Shown: piece by piece, positions 5,008 to 5,444 of the stretch
Layout: every line of letters starts with the position of its first letter
Position numbering within the stretch: position 1 is the stretch's first letter
Source of the DNA: an uncultured Clostridia bacterium
GTDB lineage: Bacteria; Bacillota; Clostridia; TANB77; CAG-508
Assembly: GCA_947632525.1 (NCBI GenBank)
Contig: CANRPQ010000081.1
Span: 1 to 5,444 of the forward strand
DNA length: 5,444 bases
Direction of reading: 5' to 3'
Translations under genes and position numbers: made by a program
Notes under the pieces: generated by a model
Databases searched by the model: none
Seen by the model: the letters and a program-made list of their open reading frames with translations, nothing else
What the model was told of the DNA's origin: nothing

Positions 5008-5444
5008 TTAATTTTGCTCTTGTTTTTGATTTTCTATACCTTGTGCCTCATTTTTTTCTGAAGTTTCTTTTTCTTCCTCCTTTGTAGTTTGAGTTTCTTC
5101 TACATTTTCTATACTTTCACTATCTGTTTGTTCAGAATTTTGTTCTTGATTGTCTTCTGGTTTTTCATCTTTTTCATTTTCTAATTTATCAGATGAACTA
5201 TTTTCTTCGTTTTTAGTTTGAACATTATCTGTTTGTGTATCATCGGCATTAACTGTATTTTGCTCATCTTTATTTATATCATCATTTTTTAAATTTTCTT
5301 GTTCTTTTGCTTCTTCTTGCTCTTTTTTTTCTTTATTTTCTTGTTGTTTATCTTGTTGTTCTTTTTTGTTGGCATTACTGTCTTCCTCTTTTTTATTATG
5401 AGGAACATTTGCTTTTCTTGCTTCATCTTTAATTGTTATGATTG
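5008..5444 (-). CDS. C-terminal part of an unidentified protein with a long E/K/N/Q/D-rich tail (partial)
   Basis: A frame on the minus strand stays open from the window edge to a TAA at 5008-5010; 144 residues are visible and the start lies outside. The first 14 residues (IITIKDEARKANVP) look like the end of a folded domain. The rest is low complexity: by hand count about 100 of 144 residues are E, K, N, Q or D, acidic residues clearly outnumber basic ones, and there is no F, W, Y, C or M. Such a tail is probably disordered. The absence of stops and the strand shared with rodA make it a real coding end. The stop lies 61 bases before the rodA ATG, so cotranscription is likely. A class B penicillin-binding protein (PBP2), the usual RodA partner and sometimes tail-bearing in clostridia, is a reasonable guess; MreC or another envelope protein is also possible. 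Nothing in the visible part identifies it. Confidence 0.8.
   Translation of the reverse strand, partial: IITIKDEARKANVPHNKKEEDSNANKKEQQDKQQENKEKKEQEEAKEQENLKNDDINKDEQNTVNADDTQTDNVQTKNEENSSSDKLENEKDEKPEDNQEQNSEQTDSESIENVEETQTTKEEEKETSEKNEAQGIENQKQEQN

Overview
The window is a strongly AT-rich stretch of bacterial chromosome. The protein families and their order fit a low-GC, Gram-positive Bacillota, most likely a clostridial relative. The evidence is a MazF very close to the Bacillus EndoA type, a YdcC-like membrane-anchored protein beside it, a RodA-type rod-shape polymerase, and AGGAG-type ribosome binding sites. Species or genus cannot be read from the sequence.

Layout, left to right. Positions 1-414 carry no convincing gene but hold a 165-bp element bounded by perfect 22-bp inverted repeats (100-264), with a GC-richer, self-complementary interior. 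Next is rsmA (415-1287, plus strand), the 16S rRNA dimethyladenosine transferase. It converges on an endoribonuclease toxin gene of the mazF/ndoA family (1324-1674, minus), and the two share a terminator hairpin whose left arm lies inside the last codons of rsmA. Upstream of mazF, on the same strand, is a YdcC/LolA-like single-pass membrane protein gene (1773-2480). Positions 2481-2841 are a repeat-rich gap. It has a direct duplication of about 42 bp, a second element with perfect 25-bp inverted arms (2550-2715), a degenerate 12-bp tandem array (2704-2790), and a clear rho-independent terminator. That terminator ends a minus-strand operon of rodA (3840-4946) followed by a DusB-type tRNA dihydrouridine synthase (2842-3813). 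The right edge holds the 3' end of another minus-strand gene (5008-5444), read here only as a 144-residue E/K/N/Q/D-rich tail.

The proteins serve housekeeping roles: ribosome maturation (RsmA), tRNA modification (DusB), cell-wall elongation (RodA, possibly with the unseen upstream gene), plus RNA cleavage by MazF. In Bacillus subtilis the order is ydcC-alr-ndoAI-ndoA. Here the YdcC-like gene and mazF are separated by only about 100 bases, so alr and the antitoxin gene are absent from this place, leaving a toxin without a visible cognate antitoxin.

I see no convincing new multi-gene system. The least explained signals are the two intergenic inverted-repeat elements of almost equal length (165 and 166 bp), the solitary mazF, and the low-complexity tail at the right edge. 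I see no tRNA, rRNA, CRISPR array, insertion sequence with a transposase, or recognisable riboswitch.
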